Shown: one piece after another, positions 38,238 to 47,495 of the stretch
How positions within the stretch are numbered: the first letter of the stretch is position 1
Layout of the letters: every line of letters starts with the position of its first letter
Source: Corynebacterium sputi DSM 45148
GTDB taxonomy: Bacteria; Actinomycetota; Actinomycetes; Mycobacteriales; Mycobacteriaceae
Direction: 5' to 3'
Length of the DNA: 64,000 nucleotides
Assembly (NCBI RefSeq): GCF_000427865.1
Contig: NZ_ATYV01000004.1
Coordinates: 62,001-126,000 of the forward strand
The notes under the pieces: model-generated
Database searches by the model: none
The model's input: only the letters and a program-made list of their open reading frames with translations
What the model was told of the DNA's origin: nothing
Program-made: the position numbers and the translations under genes

Positions 38238-38912
38238 TTAATCTCCGGTCTTGTATCCGACCCCGCGGACGGTGAGGACGATCTGGGGTTCTTCGGAGTC
38301 GAGCTCGATCTTCGAGCGCAGACGCTGGATGTGCACGTTCACCAGGCGGGTGTCGGAGGAGTGCCGGTAGCCCCAGACCTTCTCCAGCAACTCCTCACGG
38401 GTGAAGACCTGCCGGGGCTTGGACGCGAGAGTCTTCAGCAGTTCGAATTCGAGCGGGGTCAGCTGAATCTCGCGGCCACCACGAGACACGGCGTGCCCGG
38501 GAATGTCGATGTGCAGGTCGCCGATGGTCACTGCCTCGGATCCCTCATCGTCATTGCGGCGCAGGCGTGCGCGAACGCGGGCGACGAGCTCCTTCGGCTT
38601 GAAGGGCTTCGGCACATAGTCGTCCGCACCAGACTCCAGACCGAGGACAACGTCCACGGTGTCCGTCTTCGCGGTAAGCATGATAATCGGGACCGAGGAC
38701 TTCTCTCGGACCGCACGGCACACATCGACGCCACCGAGACCCGGCAGCATCAGGTCGAGGAGGATCAGGTCCGGCTCCTCAGCCTCAGCTGCCCGTACCG
38801 CCTCGAGGCCGTCGCCAACCACAACGCATTCAAAACCTTCACGGTCCAGAACCATGGTCAGCATTTCCGCGATGGCGGGGTCATCATCTACGACGAGGAT
38901 CTTCGGACTCAT
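38238..38912 (-). CDS. mtrA: Response regulator MtrA
   Basis: 224-residue OmpR-class regulator. Receiver: D10/D11 acidic pocket, phospho-acceptor D53 (LILLDLMLPG), K103-type Lys in DYVPKPF; winged helix: LTPLEFELLKTLASKPRQVFTREELLEKVWG. ATG 38912 is supported by a TAGGCT box 7 nt upstream (leaderless) and by the family N-terminus MSPKILVVDDD; an in-frame start at 38948 is rejected. First gene of mtrA-mtrB-lpqB. Confidence 0.96.
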   Translation of the reverse strand: MSPKILVVDDDPAIAEMLTMVLDREGFECVVVGDGLEAVRAAEAEEPDLILLDLMLPGLGGVDVCRAVREKSSVPIIMLTAKTDTVDVVLGLESGADDYVPKPFKPKELVARVRARLRRNDDEGSEAVTIGDLHIDIPGHAVSRGGREIQLTPLEFELLKTLASKPRQVFTREELLEKVWGYRHSSDTRLVNVHIQRLRSKIELDSEEPQIVLTVRGVGYKTGD

Positions 38913-38919
38913 GTCGTTA

Positions 38920-38925
38920 AGCCTA
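38920..38925 (-). promoter_or_regulatory. -10 box, leaderless promoter of mtrA
   Basis: TAGGCT on the minus strand, 7 nt before ATG 38912. It separates mtrAB-lpqB transcription from tmk, which ends 63 nt upstream. Confidence 0.5.
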
Positions 38926-38975
38926 TATCCATTTGCGCCGGGAACCACCCCCGGGTTGGTGCGGGGCTAAGTGAA

Positions 38976-39611
38976 CTACGCCACGTGGGCGTCGAAAGCC
39001 TGCAGAACCCGGGATACGGATTCTTCCGCTGGAGCGTCTGCATCCACGATGACCCACTGTCCGCCGAATCCCTCCTGCGCCAGGCGAAGGTACGCATCGG
39101 CGGTGCGCTGCTGGAGTCCACCGTCGCGTTCGTAGGCGTCTCGGGTGCGGGTGTCGTCGGAGGCTTCCCGGCTCTGTGCCCTGCTTGCAGCAAGGTGAAC
39201 CGGCGCCTGCAAATAGACCGTCAGATCCGGCTCCGGCAGCGCGAACCGCCCAAACTCGGTCTGACGAATCCATTCCACGATTTCCGGGTCACCAGTTCTG
39301 GCCAGGGAGTACGCCGCGTTGGACGCCACGTACCGGTCCAGCAGGAGGACACTGTCGCTCTCGACTGGCTCAGAGGCAAAAAGATCCCTCCGGTCCAGCG
39401 CGAAGAGCAGAGCCATCGCCCACGCTGAATCGACGGTATCGCCGAGGCGTCCGTGGAGAGCGTCGTCCGCGAAGTCCGCAAAATCCGTCCGGCCATAGGC
39501 CGGAAAACCACGCTTCACGACGTCCACTCCACGCCCCCGCAGCTCCTCAGCCACTCCTCCAGTCAGAGTCGCCTTGCCGGCGCCATCTATGCCTTCGATC
39601 GCGATGATCAT
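38976..39611 (-). CDS. tmk: Thymidylate kinase
   Basis: 211 residues. dTMP to dTDP for DNA synthesis. P-loop EGIDGAGKATL (6-16; the mycobacterial enzyme has GKRT here), DRYVASNAAYS near 92-102, and a lid with Arg (SRAQSREASDDTRTRD). The order sahH - tmk - mtrA matches mycobacteria. ATG 39611 lies 27 nt after sahH with GGAGAG upstream, suggesting co-transcription with sahH. Confidence 0.93.
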   Translation of the reverse strand: MIIAIEGIDGAGKATLTGGVAEELRGRGVDVVKRGFPAYGRTDFADFADDALHGRLGDTVDSAWAMALLFALDRRDLFASEPVESDSVLLLDRYVASNAAYSLARTGDPEIVEWIRQTEFGRFALPEPDLTVYLQAPVHLAASRAQSREASDDTRTRDAYERDGGLQQRTADAYLRLAQEGFGGQWVIVDADAPAEESVSRVLQAFDAHVA

Positions 39612-39638
39612 GCTTTGGTCGACTCTCCGGTGGGCGGC

Positions 39639-41078
39639 TTAGTAGCGGTAGTGCTCGGGCTTGTACGGCCCGTTGACGTCAACACCGATGTACTCGGCCT
39701 GCTCCTTGGACATCTCGGTGAGCGAACCGCCGAGAGCCTCAACGTGGATCCGGGCGACCTTCTCGTCCAGGATCTTCGGTAGTAGGTGCACGCCGGTGGC
39801 GTACTTGTCGGACTTGGTGAACAGCTCGATCTGCGCGATGGTCTGATCTGCGAAGGACGTGGACATCACGAAGGACGGGTGTCCGGTGGCGTTGCCCAGG
39901 TTCAGCAGGCGCCCCTCAGACAGAACGATCAGGGAGCGCTCGACTCCATCAGCGTGCGGGAAGCGGTACTCGGTGACCTGCGGCTTGATCTCCGTCGCGG
40001 TGACGTCATCGCGGCGGTGCAGGGAGGCCATGTCGATCTCGTTGTCGAAGTGACCGATGTTGCCGAGAACTGCGTGGTCCTTCATCATCTGCATGTTTGC
40101 GAAGGTGATGATGTCCTTGTTGCCGGTGGCGGTGATGACAATGTCAGCCTCCGGGATGCCTTCTTCGACGGTGACGACGGGGAATCCGTCCATCAGAGCC
40201 TGCAGAGCGTTGATCGGGTCTGCCTCGGTGACCTTGACGCGAGCGCCCTGACCGGCCAGTGCCTCAGCGCAGCCCTTGCCCACATCGCCGTAGCCGCAGA
40301 CCAGCGCAGCCTTACCGCCGATGAGCATGTCGGTGCCGCGGTTCAGGCCATCCAGGAGGCTGTGGCGGGTTCCGTACTTGTTGTCGAACTTCGACTTGGT
40401 GACCGCGTCATTGACGTTGATCGCCGGGAAGGGCAGAACGCCTTCTTCGTGGAAGTGGTACAGGCGGTGCACGCCGGTGGTGGTCTCCTCGGTGACACCG
40501 CGGATTTCCTCGGCGCAGCGACCCCACAGACCCGGGTTGGATTCTGCGACGCGGCGCAGCATCTCCAGGAAGTAGCCGTACTCTTCCGGGTCGTTGTCGT
40601 CAGCGTCCGGGATGACGCCGGAGTCTTCGAACTGGCGGCCACGGATGACGGCCATGGTGGCGTCGCCACCGTCGTCGAGGATCATGTTCGGCAGCTCATC
40701 GCCCCAGTCGAAGATGCGCTCCAGGCACCACCAGTACTCCTCCAGGGTTTCGCCCTTCCATGCGAAAACCGGGACACCGTTGGGGTTCTCTGGGGTGCCA
40801 TCACCAACCACGATGGCCGCAGCGGCCTCGTCCTGCGTGGAGTAGATGTTGCAGGAAGCCCAGCGGACCTTTGCGCCAAGAGCGGTCAGGGTCTCAATCA
40901 ACACGGCGGTCTGCACCGTCATGTGGATCGAACCGGCGATGCGCGCACCGGCGAGCGGCTGCTCCTCCCGGTACTCGTCACGCAGTGCCATCAGGCCCGG
41001 CATCTCGTGCTCCGCCAGACGAATCTGGTGGCGGCCCGATTCGGCCAGGGACAGATCGGCGACCTTGTAATCAATCAC
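39639..41078 (-). CDS. sahH: S-adenosylhomocysteinase
   Basis: 479 residues. Hydrolyses S-adenosylhomocysteine to adenosine and homocysteine, keeping methylation running. NAD site [14 protein letters not shown], active-site [14 protein letters not shown] region ([10 protein letters not shown]), [12 protein letters not shown], and the C-terminal PYKPEHYRY dimer lock are visible. GTG 41078 follows CGGAGTTAAGC and yields the family N-terminus; in-frame ATG 41108 is not supported. Two ACATGT palindromes lie 16-32 nt upstream. Confidence 0.95.
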   Translation of the reverse strand: MIDYKVADLSLAESGRHQIRLAEHEMPGLMALRDEYREEQPLAGARIAGSIHMTVQTAVLIETLTALGAKVRWASCNIYSTQDEAAAAIVVGDGTPENPNGVPVFAWKGETLEEYWWCLERIFDWGDELPNMILDDGGDATMAVIRGRQFEDSGVIPDADDNDPEEYGYFLEMLRRVAESNPGLWGRCAEEIRGVTEETTTGVHRLYHFHEEGVLPFPAINVNDAVTKSKFDNKYGTRHSLLDGLNRGTDMLIGGKAALVCGYGDVGKGCAEALAGQGARVKVTEADPINALQALMDGFPVVTVEEGIPEADIVITATGNKDIITFANMQMMKDHAVLGNIGHFDNEIDMASLHRRDDVTATEIKPQVTEYRFPHADGVERSLIVLSEGRLLNLGNATGHPSFVMSTSFADQTIAQIELFTKSDKYATGVHLLPKILDEKVARIHVEALGGSLTEMSKEQAEYIGVDVNGPYKPEHYRY

Positions 41079-41093
41079 GCTTAACTCCGTTCG

Positions 41094-41110
41094 ACATGTG
41101 TTCAACATGT
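41094..41110. promoter_or_regulatory. Paired ACATGT palindromes upstream of sahH
   Basis: Two ACATGT copies (41094-41099 and 41105-41110) are centred 11 bp apart, one helical turn, just ahead of the sahH ribosome site. This resembles a dimer-of-dimers operator. Corynebacterial sahH is regulated by McbR, but this is not the McbR consensus I know. Confidence 0.4.
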
Positions 41111-41177
41111 GGGGCTGTACATCTTCTCGTGCGGCCTCTCAGGCTACTTGACCGCCGCCTACGTGCCGGACTTCGGC

Positions 41178-41540
41178 CTATTCAACGGCTTCGGCGAACT
41201 CCGCTGCTGACTCTTCGTTCTCTCCGATGCCATCGGCCAGTTCCGCGAACACCTCGGCGGCTGACTCGCGCAGTTCATCTCCGATCTGGCCGATGCCCTT
41301 GCGGATGAAGGTGTAGTCCTCCACTGCCGCTGCTGCCGTGTACGGAGCTCCGCTCCAGATAGCTGCGACAGTTGCGGCTCCAAGTCCCGCCCGCTGGTCG
41401 TCGTCACTACTGGAATTCAACGCCAACTGACATGCATCCAGGAGTGCACCTTCTTGTTCGCCGTCATCCAACGCCGAAATTTCCTCGAGGAAGTCGACCA
41501 CCACCTCGTCGGTGAAAATTTCCTCGTCCCAACCACTCAT
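41178..41540 (-). CDS. DUF4259 domain protein
   Basis: 120 residues, acidic. The start MSGWDEEIFTDEVVVDFLEEIS follows the DUF4259 pattern (W-G/D...F.ND.A.DF...), with later AAATVAA-like AATVAAIWSG. ATG 41540 has GGAGGG 7 nt upstream; an earlier in-frame start at 41705 lacks support. This family occurs scattered in actinobacteria and firmicutes; some members are linked to immunity-type roles, but no partner toxin is visible here. Confidence 0.65.
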   Translation of the reverse strand: MSGWDEEIFTDEVVVDFLEEISALDDGEQEGALLDACQLALNSSSDDDQRAGLGAATVAAIWSGAPYTAAAAVEDYTFIRKGIGQIGDELRESAAEVFAELADGIGENEESAAEFAEAVE

Positions 41541-41757
41541 CGAAAACCCTCCCTGGTTCTTATACCTGCAATATCGGGTCGATTCGGAATGGTTCCGGCT
41601 CTGCCCGTCATGACTATGTTTTAACCCACCGCGGGCATTTCCACTAGCCTCCGTCCGGTTAGCCCCTTCCATAATCGTGACAGAATCGTTATCTTGGGTG
41701 TACAAGTTGTTACCGGACCGGAATCTGGCCGGTATCTAATCCACGGAAGGATCTGAG

Positions 41758-42423
41758 ATGAGCAGTCGCACGAGGACGCGGCACCTAGCGGTGGTCGCAC
41801 TGTCAGCGGCGCTGCTCCTTGGTGCCTGCGACGACTCGGGCGAAGATGTCGCATCTCTGAATCTCACTTCTCCGGAAGAGCACACTGAGGGCAACACCTC
41901 GCACACTCCCAAGGAGCCGGAGGAGCCGAGTCTGACGTCGATCCCCCATGTTGAAGAAGACCAGACGGTCGACCGGTATCTGCCGCCGAATGCGGTGCTC
42001 CCAGACGCAGGCAACTCGGCGAATCCGCCAGCTGGGACAACCTCTAGCCCGGACAACGGCGGCGAGAATAACTCCGAGGACGACGGTTTCCCGACCGCCA
42101 CTCCGACAGATGTTGAGACCACCCCATCTGAGCCATCAGAGCGCCCGGAATCTTCACGCCCGTCCGGCGAGTCTTCGAAGCCGTCTACTCCGACCCTGCC
42201 GTCGCTGCCGGCCCTGCCCGATCGAGGTGTAGAGCTGCCGTCAGGAGCTAATTCGTCGACTGAGGCCACTCCGGAGGCGCCCACCTCCACAGAGGCTCCG
42301 GGGGCCTCCGAAATTACCGAGAAAGCACCGTCCGGTGAACCGGACGAAGAAAACGGTGACTCCAGTGTGGAGTCCGCACCGACTCGCTCGTGGGTGCCGG
42401 TCGAACCCGCTGAAGAAGACTAA
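41758..42423 (+). CDS. Putative Pro/Ser/Thr/Glu-rich lipoprotein
   Basis: 221 residues. Signal and lipobox LLLGAC with lipidated Cys near residue 24; the rest is low-complexity, rich in Pro, Ser, Thr and Glu (e.g. ESSRPSGESSKPSTPTLPSLP), likely an extended wall-spanning stalk and possibly glycosylated. GGAAGGA precedes ATG 41758. The stop overlaps the manA stop on the other strand by 3 nt. No domain is recognised. Confidence 0.6.
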   Translation: MSSRTRTRHLAVVALSAALLLGACDDSGEDVASLNLTSPEEHTEGNTSHTPKEPEEPSLTSIPHVEEDQTVDRYLPPNAVLPDAGNSANPPAGTTSSPDNGGENNSEDDGFPTATPTDVETTPSEPSERPESSRPSGESSKPSTPTLPSLPALPDRGVELPSGANSSTEATPEAPTSTEAPGASEITEKAPSGEPDEENGDSSVESAPTRSWVPVEPAEED

Positions 42424-43565
42424 GACCTGGGAATAGTCGCCACGAACACCGTGGTGGCCAGAGAATCGGGGCCACGGCGAACCACAGTCGGTCGATTCGC
42501 GGGGATCCATGCGGCGGTGCCTGGTGGGAGGCTCTGACCGTCGATAAGCGAGGTCCCTTCGGTCACCAACACCATCGCCGGCCCCTGAACCTCATGCCCG
42601 GCGTCGCCGAGCTCGACGGAACGGAGGGCGAACTCGTCCACCGGCACGTCATAGGCCGTGACACCGTCAATAGCCTGCGGAGAGAGCACCGGATCAGCGG
42701 TTGTCGCAAACTGCAGAACTGTCAGCAGATTAGGCACATCCACGTGCTTCGAGGTGAGGCCTCCACGCAGGACGTTGTCGGAGCTGGCCATGATTTCCAC
42801 GCCCAGCCCGGACAAGTAGGCATGCAGATGACCAGCACCAATGAAGATCCCTTGGCCCGGCTCCAGGCGAATCCGGTTGAGAAGCATCGACGCCAACACA
42901 CCGGGATCTCCTGGGTACCGCTCCGCGAGGTCGATGGTGGTCTCCGCGACAGGGCCCATCCAACCCGACAGTCCTGCCGAGCACGCCTGAGTGACCGACT
43001 GAATCCGAGAGTCGATGTCCTCGGAGTCCATTGTCAACCACGTAGTGAGAACCTTCTTCAGGTCGGTCTCACTGCCCAATGGAGAAACATCCTCGAGCAG
43101 CGATGACACGCCTAGAGCCTCGAATAGTTCCCGTGTCTGCGCTATCGGACGGAAGCCAGCGAGCGCATGAAACTCGGTCAGGGCGACAATGAGCTCAGGC
43201 TTGTGATTGTCGTCGCGGTAGTTGCGCACCGGCGAGTCCAAAGGCACCCCGGCTGCGTTCTCCTCAGCGAAACCACGCACAGCCTGGTCCTTTGTCGGGT
43301 GTGCCTGCAAAGACAGCGGACTGCCGGCGGCAAGCACCTTCAAGAGAAAGGGAAGCTCATAGATATCACCGAGCTGCGCGGTCCGGTCCGAGGCGAAAAC
43401 CTCGTCCAGTGGCGCTCCCCGCACCGTCGACGGAGCCGACGGGTGGGCACCGAACCACAGTTCGGCCTGCGGCGCCTCCGTGGGGTAGTCCTCTCCCCGG
43501 AGCTGGGCGATCAAAGTCCGTGAACCCCAGGCGTACTCCTGAATCACCGGATCGACGAGATCCAT
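42420..43565 (-). CDS. manA: Mannose-6-phosphate isomerase, class I
   Basis: 381 residues. Interconverts fructose-6-P and mannose-6-P to start GDP-mannose supply for mannolipids and lipomannan. Zinc ligands in SLQAHPTKDQA and DDNHKPELIVAL, then GAGHLHAYLSGLGVEIMASSDNVLRGGLT with the catalytic Arg. The order manA - SIS/TobH - manB is mycobacterial (Rv3255c-Rv3257c). It starts 6 nt after the upstream gene's stop. Confidence 0.93.
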   Translation of the reverse strand: MDLVDPVIQEYAWGSRTLIAQLRGEDYPTEAPQAELWFGAHPSAPSTVRGAPLDEVFASDRTAQLGDIYELPFLLKVLAAGSPLSLQAHPTKDQAVRGFAEENAAGVPLDSPVRNYRDDNHKPELIVALTEFHALAGFRPIAQTRELFEALGVSSLLEDVSPLGSETDLKKVLTTWLTMDSEDIDSRIQSVTQACSAGLSGWMGPVAETTIDLAERYPGDPGVLASMLLNRIRLEPGQGIFIGAGHLHAYLSGLGVEIMASSDNVLRGGLTSKHVDVPNLLTVLQFATTADPVLSPQAIDGVTAYDVPVDEFALRSVELGDAGHEVQGPAMVLVTEGTSLIDGQSLPPGTAAWIPANRPTVVRRGPDSLATTVFVATIPRS

Positions 43566-43571
43566 CCGCTG

Positions 43572-44558
43572 CTAGTCCTCCTCAGTCACAAATACCGCTG
43601 CCGCGGCCATCCGCGCAGCCGTGACGCACACGTGAACCAGCGGATGGTCAACCTGCCCCTCGAGCGCGGGGCACTCAACCCTCATCCAGGGAAGGAACTC
43701 CGCCTGCGACTCGACGCTGCTGAATCGAGCAGGGGAGGTCAGAACAATTGTCCCCAACGGTAGCACTCCGCTGGACCCCACTGGATCATCGAACATCGGG
43801 TCATGGAAGATATCCGGCGCCGCCGAGGTGAGTGCGGGTCCGGCTCTGAGGACGTCGGAGAGTTCCGTCGCTAGCGCCGCACGGCCGCAATCCAGCAGCC
43901 ACGCCGTGCAGAGTTCAGCAATCGGGGCCCAGCTTCCGCCGTCACCGGCGATAATTACCGACCTGTCTCGCATCCAGCGAGAGAGTTCCCACGCCGGATT
44001 AACAGTGCGATCTCGTTCGGGAGAACACGCGACAGACTCTAATTCGACGGTGTCTGCGACATCCGACAACACTCTGGCCGGGGCAATACTTGAAACTCCT
44101 GCGCAGGTCAGAGCAGCCAAGCATGTTCCGAGGTATCCACTGAATGATCCGACTTCGCTCATCGCGGGGCGTGGCACCAGCACGGTGTCGTAGGACATCG
44201 CAGCTCGGACCGGACCGTCACCGGGATCCACCAAGACGGTCGATGCTCCCCTACGGCCGGCCTCCGCCAGAGCGAAACCGCAATACTCATCGCCAGGATC
44301 GTCGGTCAGCACGATCACTAGATCTAGCGTTCCCACGAAGCTCGGCAACGACCGGGCCACAGTGATCGGTGCACGGGCATCGGTGGCCAAAGACACAGTT
44401 GCCCGAGCGGCAATTCGGGCGCGCGCCTCGTTGACGACGATGACGACACTGCGCGGCATCGGCAGTTCATCGAACATGCCCTCTGATGCGGCAGTCGCAG
44501 CCGCGCGCAAGTTAGGTCCTTCCGCCGCGGCTAGGAGGTGGAGGCTTCGAGTGTCCAT
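43572..44558 (-). CDS. SIS-like/TobH family protein (Rv3256c-like)
   Basis: 328 residues between manA and manB. Fold resembles a double SIS (sugar isomerase) protein: LDLVIVLTDDPGDEY and LPLGTIVLTSPARF are beta-strand/loop features, but catalytic residues are not clear. In related genomes it is annotated TobH or phosphoheptose-isomerase-like. It may bind a mannose phosphate or act as a regulator of the flanking enzymes; this is inference from context. Confidence 0.7.
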   Translation of the reverse strand: MDTRSLHLLAAAEGPNLRAAATAASEGMFDELPMPRSVVIVVNEARARIAARATVSLATDARAPITVARSLPSFVGTLDLVIVLTDDPGDEYCGFALAEAGRRGASTVLVDPGDGPVRAAMSYDTVLVPRPAMSEVGSFSGYLGTCLAALTCAGVSSIAPARVLSDVADTVELESVACSPERDRTVNPAWELSRWMRDRSVIIAGDGGSWAPIAELCTAWLLDCGRAALATELSDVLRAGPALTSAAPDIFHDPMFDDPVGSSGVLPLGTIVLTSPARFSSVESQAEFLPWMRVECPALEGQVDHPLVHVCVTAARMAAAAVFVTEED

Positions 44559-44596
44559 GGGGGCAATTCTGCCTGCACCTCGCGACGGAGGTGTGA

Positions 44597-45976
44597 TCAG
44601 GCCCGGATGATGGCGAGGATCTCGTCGGTAAGCGCCGTGACCTCTTCTTCGGTGGGAGCCTCAACGTTGAGACGCAGCAGCGGCTCGGTGTTAGAAGCAC
44701 GTACGTTGAACCAGGCGGGGCTGTCGCACACCCCGATGGTCAGACCATCCAGGCGGTCCGCGGCTCGGGTACGGCCGGCGAATGCGTTCGCAACGGCTTC
44801 CTGGCGGTCCTGCTGAGCTGCCTCGTTGGCCAGTCGGGAGTTGATCTCGCCGGACTGTGCGTAGGTGTCATACTTGGCCATCAGATCGCTGAGCGGACCA
44901 TCGGTCTCTGCCAACGCATCGAGCACGTGCAGCGCGGCGAGCATTCCCGAGTCTGCGTTCCAGAACTCACGGAAGTAGTAATGGGCAGAGTGCTCACCGC
45001 CGAAGACTGCCTGGGTGTCTGCCATACGCTGCTTAATGAATGAGTGGCCGACTCGCGTGCGCACGGCGATTCCGCCCATGTCCTGCACTAGTTCCGGCAC
45101 AGCCGCAGAGGTGATGAGGTTGTGGATGATCGTGGCGCCCGGCTCTTCTTCCAAGTAGCGCTCGGCGATCAATGCACAAATAGCGGACGGGCTGACCGGC
45201 TTGCCCTTCTCATCAACGACGAAGCAACGGTCTGCATCACCATCAAAGGCAATACCAAGGTCAGCACCCTGCTCGACGGTGAACTTCTGCAGGTCCACCA
45301 GGTTCGACGGCTCCAGGGGGTTCGCCTCGTGGTTCGGGAAGGATCCGTCCAATTCGAAGTACAGCGGACGCAGGTCAACCAGGTCTTCCAACACAGCCGG
45401 TGCGGTCAATCCACCCATGCCGTTGCCTGCGTCAACTGCCACGACAAGGTCGCGGGTCGGTGCAATGTCCACCAGCGACAGCAAAAATGCGGCGTATGCG
45501 CCCAGCATGTCTGCCTCGGTGATATCTCCGGTAGGACCTGCATACTCCGGGACTCCGTCGACAAGCATGTCCTTGATGTCGGCAAGGCCGGTGTCCTGGC
45601 CAATCGGACGGGCCTCATTGCGGCACATCTTGATGCCGTTGTACTCGGCCGGGTTGTGGCTCGCGGTGAACATCGCGCCAGGGGCGTCCAGCACGCCAGA
45701 GGCGTAGTAGAGCTCGTCAGTGGAGGCTAGTCCGATGAACGTGACGTTCAGCCCCTGGGCCGCTGCACCTTCGGAGAACGCCCTAGCGAGCTCCGGAGAG
45801 GAGTCCCTCATGTCATGTCCCACGACCGCGGAGGAGGCTCCCTCCTCACGCATGATGCTTCCGAATGCTGCACCGGTGTCCCGCATCAGCTCGGCATCGA
45901 TGCCGTCGCCGACTACTCCCCGAACGTCGTAGGCCTTAATGACCTTGTCGATGGCGGCGCGATCACGCTTCGTCAT
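44597..45976 (-). CDS. manB: Phosphomannomutase/phosphoglucomutase ManB
   Basis: 459 residues. Converts mannose-6-P to mannose-1-P. Phospho-Ser106 in TASHNPAEYNG, metal loop DGDADRCF (near 243-250), GGEHSAHYYFREF sugar loop, and phosphate loop RASNTEPLLRLN at the C-terminus are present. ATG 45976 has GGGAG upstream. Part of the GDP-mannose series with manA and manC. Confidence 0.93.
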   Translation of the reverse strand: MTKRDRAAIDKVIKAYDVRGVVGDGIDAELMRDTGAAFGSIMREEGASSAVVGHDMRDSSPELARAFSEGAAAQGLNVTFIGLASTDELYYASGVLDAPGAMFTASHNPAEYNGIKMCRNEARPIGQDTGLADIKDMLVDGVPEYAGPTGDITEADMLGAYAAFLLSLVDIAPTRDLVVAVDAGNGMGGLTAPAVLEDLVDLRPLYFELDGSFPNHEANPLEPSNLVDLQKFTVEQGADLGIAFDGDADRCFVVDEKGKPVSPSAICALIAERYLEEEPGATIIHNLITSAAVPELVQDMGGIAVRTRVGHSFIKQRMADTQAVFGGEHSAHYYFREFWNADSGMLAALHVLDALAETDGPLSDLMAKYDTYAQSGEINSRLANEAAQQDRQEAVANAFAGRTRAADRLDGLTIGVCDSPAWFNVRASNTEPLLRLNVEAPTEEEVTALTDEILAIIRA

Positions 45977-46033
45977 TCACTGCTCCCGGAAATCTTGGGG
46001 GTCCACTGCGAACCCCGGCAACGTCCGGGAATC

Positions 46034-46450
46034 TTACTCGGTCAAGGGCTCGTCAGGGTCCGGTACGACATGAAGATGGTGTCGCCCGGTTCGACGGTGC
46101 CGGCCCGGAGCCGGTCGATGCGCCGATGGGTGGCGTGCAGCATCCGGCTCGGCGGGCCCCTCATCCCGCAGAACCAGGCCCGTAGCGTTGCGTCCGGCCT
46201 CGCGGACGGCCTCCGCCAGCGCGGTCAGGTCTTCATCATCGCCAGCGACAGGAAGGTCGTAACGGACCAGTTCCCATCCCCATGGAGCGGTGATGCGGTG
46301 GGCGTGGTTTTCGCACAGATCCCAGCTGTGCGGCTCCGCAGCAGCAGCAAGGGGACCTACGACCGCGGTCTGATCCGCGTAAGCATAGGTCAGCGTGGCG
46401 ACGGCAGGCTTGCCGCAACCGGGACGGGAGCATCGACGAAATTGACTCAC
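46034..46450 (-). CDS. DUF3499 zinc-ribbon-like protein (Rv3258c)
   Basis: 138 residues. FRRCSRPGCGKPAVATLTY near residues 4-22 and DLCENHAHR near 45 form a likely CxxxxC...CxxH zinc site; the tail is His/Arg/Pro-rich. Family conserved in actinobacteria next to manB and whiB2, function unknown. GTG 46450 follows TAGACT by 7 nt (leaderless); in-frame 46501 is rejected. Divergent from the metallopeptidase-family gene. Confidence 0.8.
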   Translation of the reverse strand: MSQFRRCSRPGCGKPAVATLTYAYADQTAVVGPLAAAAEPHSWDLCENHAHRITAPWGWELVRYDLPVAGDDEDLTALAEAVREAGRNATGLVLRDEGPAEPDAARHPSAHRPAPGRHRRTGRHHLHVVPDPDEPLTE

Positions 46451-46457
46451 GCCCGAA

Positions 46458-46524
46458 AGTCTAGACCGACACTTGAACCTTTGGCACCCCAGGGCCGACA
46501 ATGCCCGGTCGGGTGCCCTAGAGT
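46458..46524. promoter_or_regulatory. Divergent leaderless promoters, DUF3499 and Rv3259-like genes
   Basis: TAGACT (46458-46463, minus) lies 7 nt before GTG 46450, and TAGAGT (46519-46524, plus) lies 7 nt before ATG 46532. Confidence 0.5.
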
Positions 46525-46531
46525 TCGAAGA

Positions 46532-46996
46532 ATGAACCCTTCACGCCGCGCCGACCGACGCGGCCGCGGTATGCGCGGCCCACTGCTGCCCCCGGAGACA
46601 CCCCGGTGGAGTAGCCGGTCCGAGGCCTTCGACCAGGCAGTTCTGGACGCGTACGCACCCATCGAGGAACAGTTCCACTCGAGGTTGACCCACCTGGATA
46701 TTGCAGTGGATACCGTCCCTCGGATGCGGCTGCGCCCGGGGGATCTACTCCCCCCAGAGATCGCTGCCGATGGCCCAGTAGCCCTGGGCCGGCTCATTCC
46801 CGCAGGTGTTGACCGTGCAGGTCAGCCGACTCGGCCGCGTTTAGTCGTTTTCCGCCGTCCGATCGAACAGCGAGCTAGTACCGCGACCGACACCGATGAG
46901 CTGCTCACCCACGTGCTGACTCAGTTGGTGGCCGCTCATTTGAACATCAATCCTCGGGATATCGATTCCACCTGGGATCCTGAAACTTTCGGATAG
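46532..46996 (+). CDS. Metallopeptidase-family protein with degenerate zinc motif (Rv3259-like)
   Basis: 154 residues, PF06262-like. An Arg-rich N-terminus (NPSRRADRRGRGMRG) leads to a conserved core (IPAGVDRAGQPTRPRLVVFRRPIE). Where zincins of this family have HExxH, here one reads ELLTHVLTQLVAAHLNI, so zinc catalysis is unlikely. The mycobacterial homologue is similarly degenerate as I recall it. Function unknown. Confidence 0.7.
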   Translation: MNPSRRADRRGRGMRGPLLPPETPRWSSRSEAFDQAVLDAYAPIEEQFHSRLTHLDIAVDTVPRMRLRPGDLLPPEIAADGPVALGRLIPAGVDRAGQPTRPRLVVFRRPIEQRASTATDTDELLTHVLTQLVAAHLNINPRDIDSTWDPETFG

Positions 46997-47032
46997 TGCA
47001 GCCCTGGCCTTCGCGGCCACGGGCCCTGCACT
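46995..47032. terminator. Hairpin between convergent metallopeptidase-family gene and whcD
   Basis: AGTGCAG pairs with CTGCACT, with an inner TGGCC/GGCCA stem. The arms include parts of both stop codons. Confidence 0.6.
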
Positions 47033-47363
47033 AACCGAGCTTCTTCTTCAGGCGCCTGCGCTCACGCTCAGACAGACCGCCCCAGATTCCGAAGCGCTCA
47101 TCATTAGACAAGGCGAATTCCAGGCATTCATCGCGGACACCGCAGGCACGACAAATCCGCTTGGCCTCACGTGTTGACCCGCCTTTCTCCGGAAAGAAGG
47201 CTTCTGGGTCAGTCTGCGCGCACAGCGCCTGCTCCTGCCAATCCTGGTCCACGGCGTCAAACAATCCCGGTAGGTCCCCTGCCCAATCGGCCAAGGGTCG
47301 AATGTGTTCACCAGCGCCGGAGCCGTTGCCGACATCTCGGCCGTACACGCTGGAGTCATCCAT
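47031..47363 (-). CDS. whcD: WhiB-family Fe-S regulator, WhiB2/WhcD type
   Basis: 110 residues. Cluster ligands C48, C71, C74 and C80, the GIWGG turn (92-96) and basic RERRRLKKKLG. WhiB2/WhcD works with WhiA in division and septation control. The N-terminal ~40 residues are variable. Placement between the metallopeptidase-family gene and manC, with no F420 genes between, is the corynebacterial arrangement. Likely regulated from the promoter at 47493-47521, with an operator-like repeat at 47478-47495. Confidence 0.92.
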   Translation of the reverse strand: MDDSSVYGRDVGNGSGAGEHIRPLADWAGDLPGLFDAVDQDWQEQALCAQTDPEAFFPEKGGSTREAKRICRACGVRDECLEFALSNDERFGIWGGLSERERRRLKKKLG

Positions 47364-47477
47364 GCACTTGGCCTCCTGTCAGTTCAGTCCTATGGCAATC
47401 GGCCCCGGAGCCAACCTCCAGCGTACGGAAGTTGGCCACAGTCAGGGTGGAGCCGGAATGACCTCCACCAGACCTCA

Positions 47478-47495
47478 AATTACATAGTTGTAATT
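47478..47495. promoter_or_regulatory. Inverted repeat AATTAC-N6-GTAATT at the whcD start site
   Basis: Arms of 6 bp around ATAGTT. It overlaps the end of the -10 element and the predicted transcription start of whcD, so a bound protein would repress. Confidence 0.45.

Noticed and set aside
40000..41084. Long plus-strand frames over sahH, secA and others
   Set aside because: Shadows of highly biased GC-rich coding sequence; no ribosome sites and no family similarity.
45815..46531. Long upstream extension of the metallopeptidase-family gene
   Set aside because: Runs antisense to manB and DUF3499; ATG 46532 has its own -10 box.
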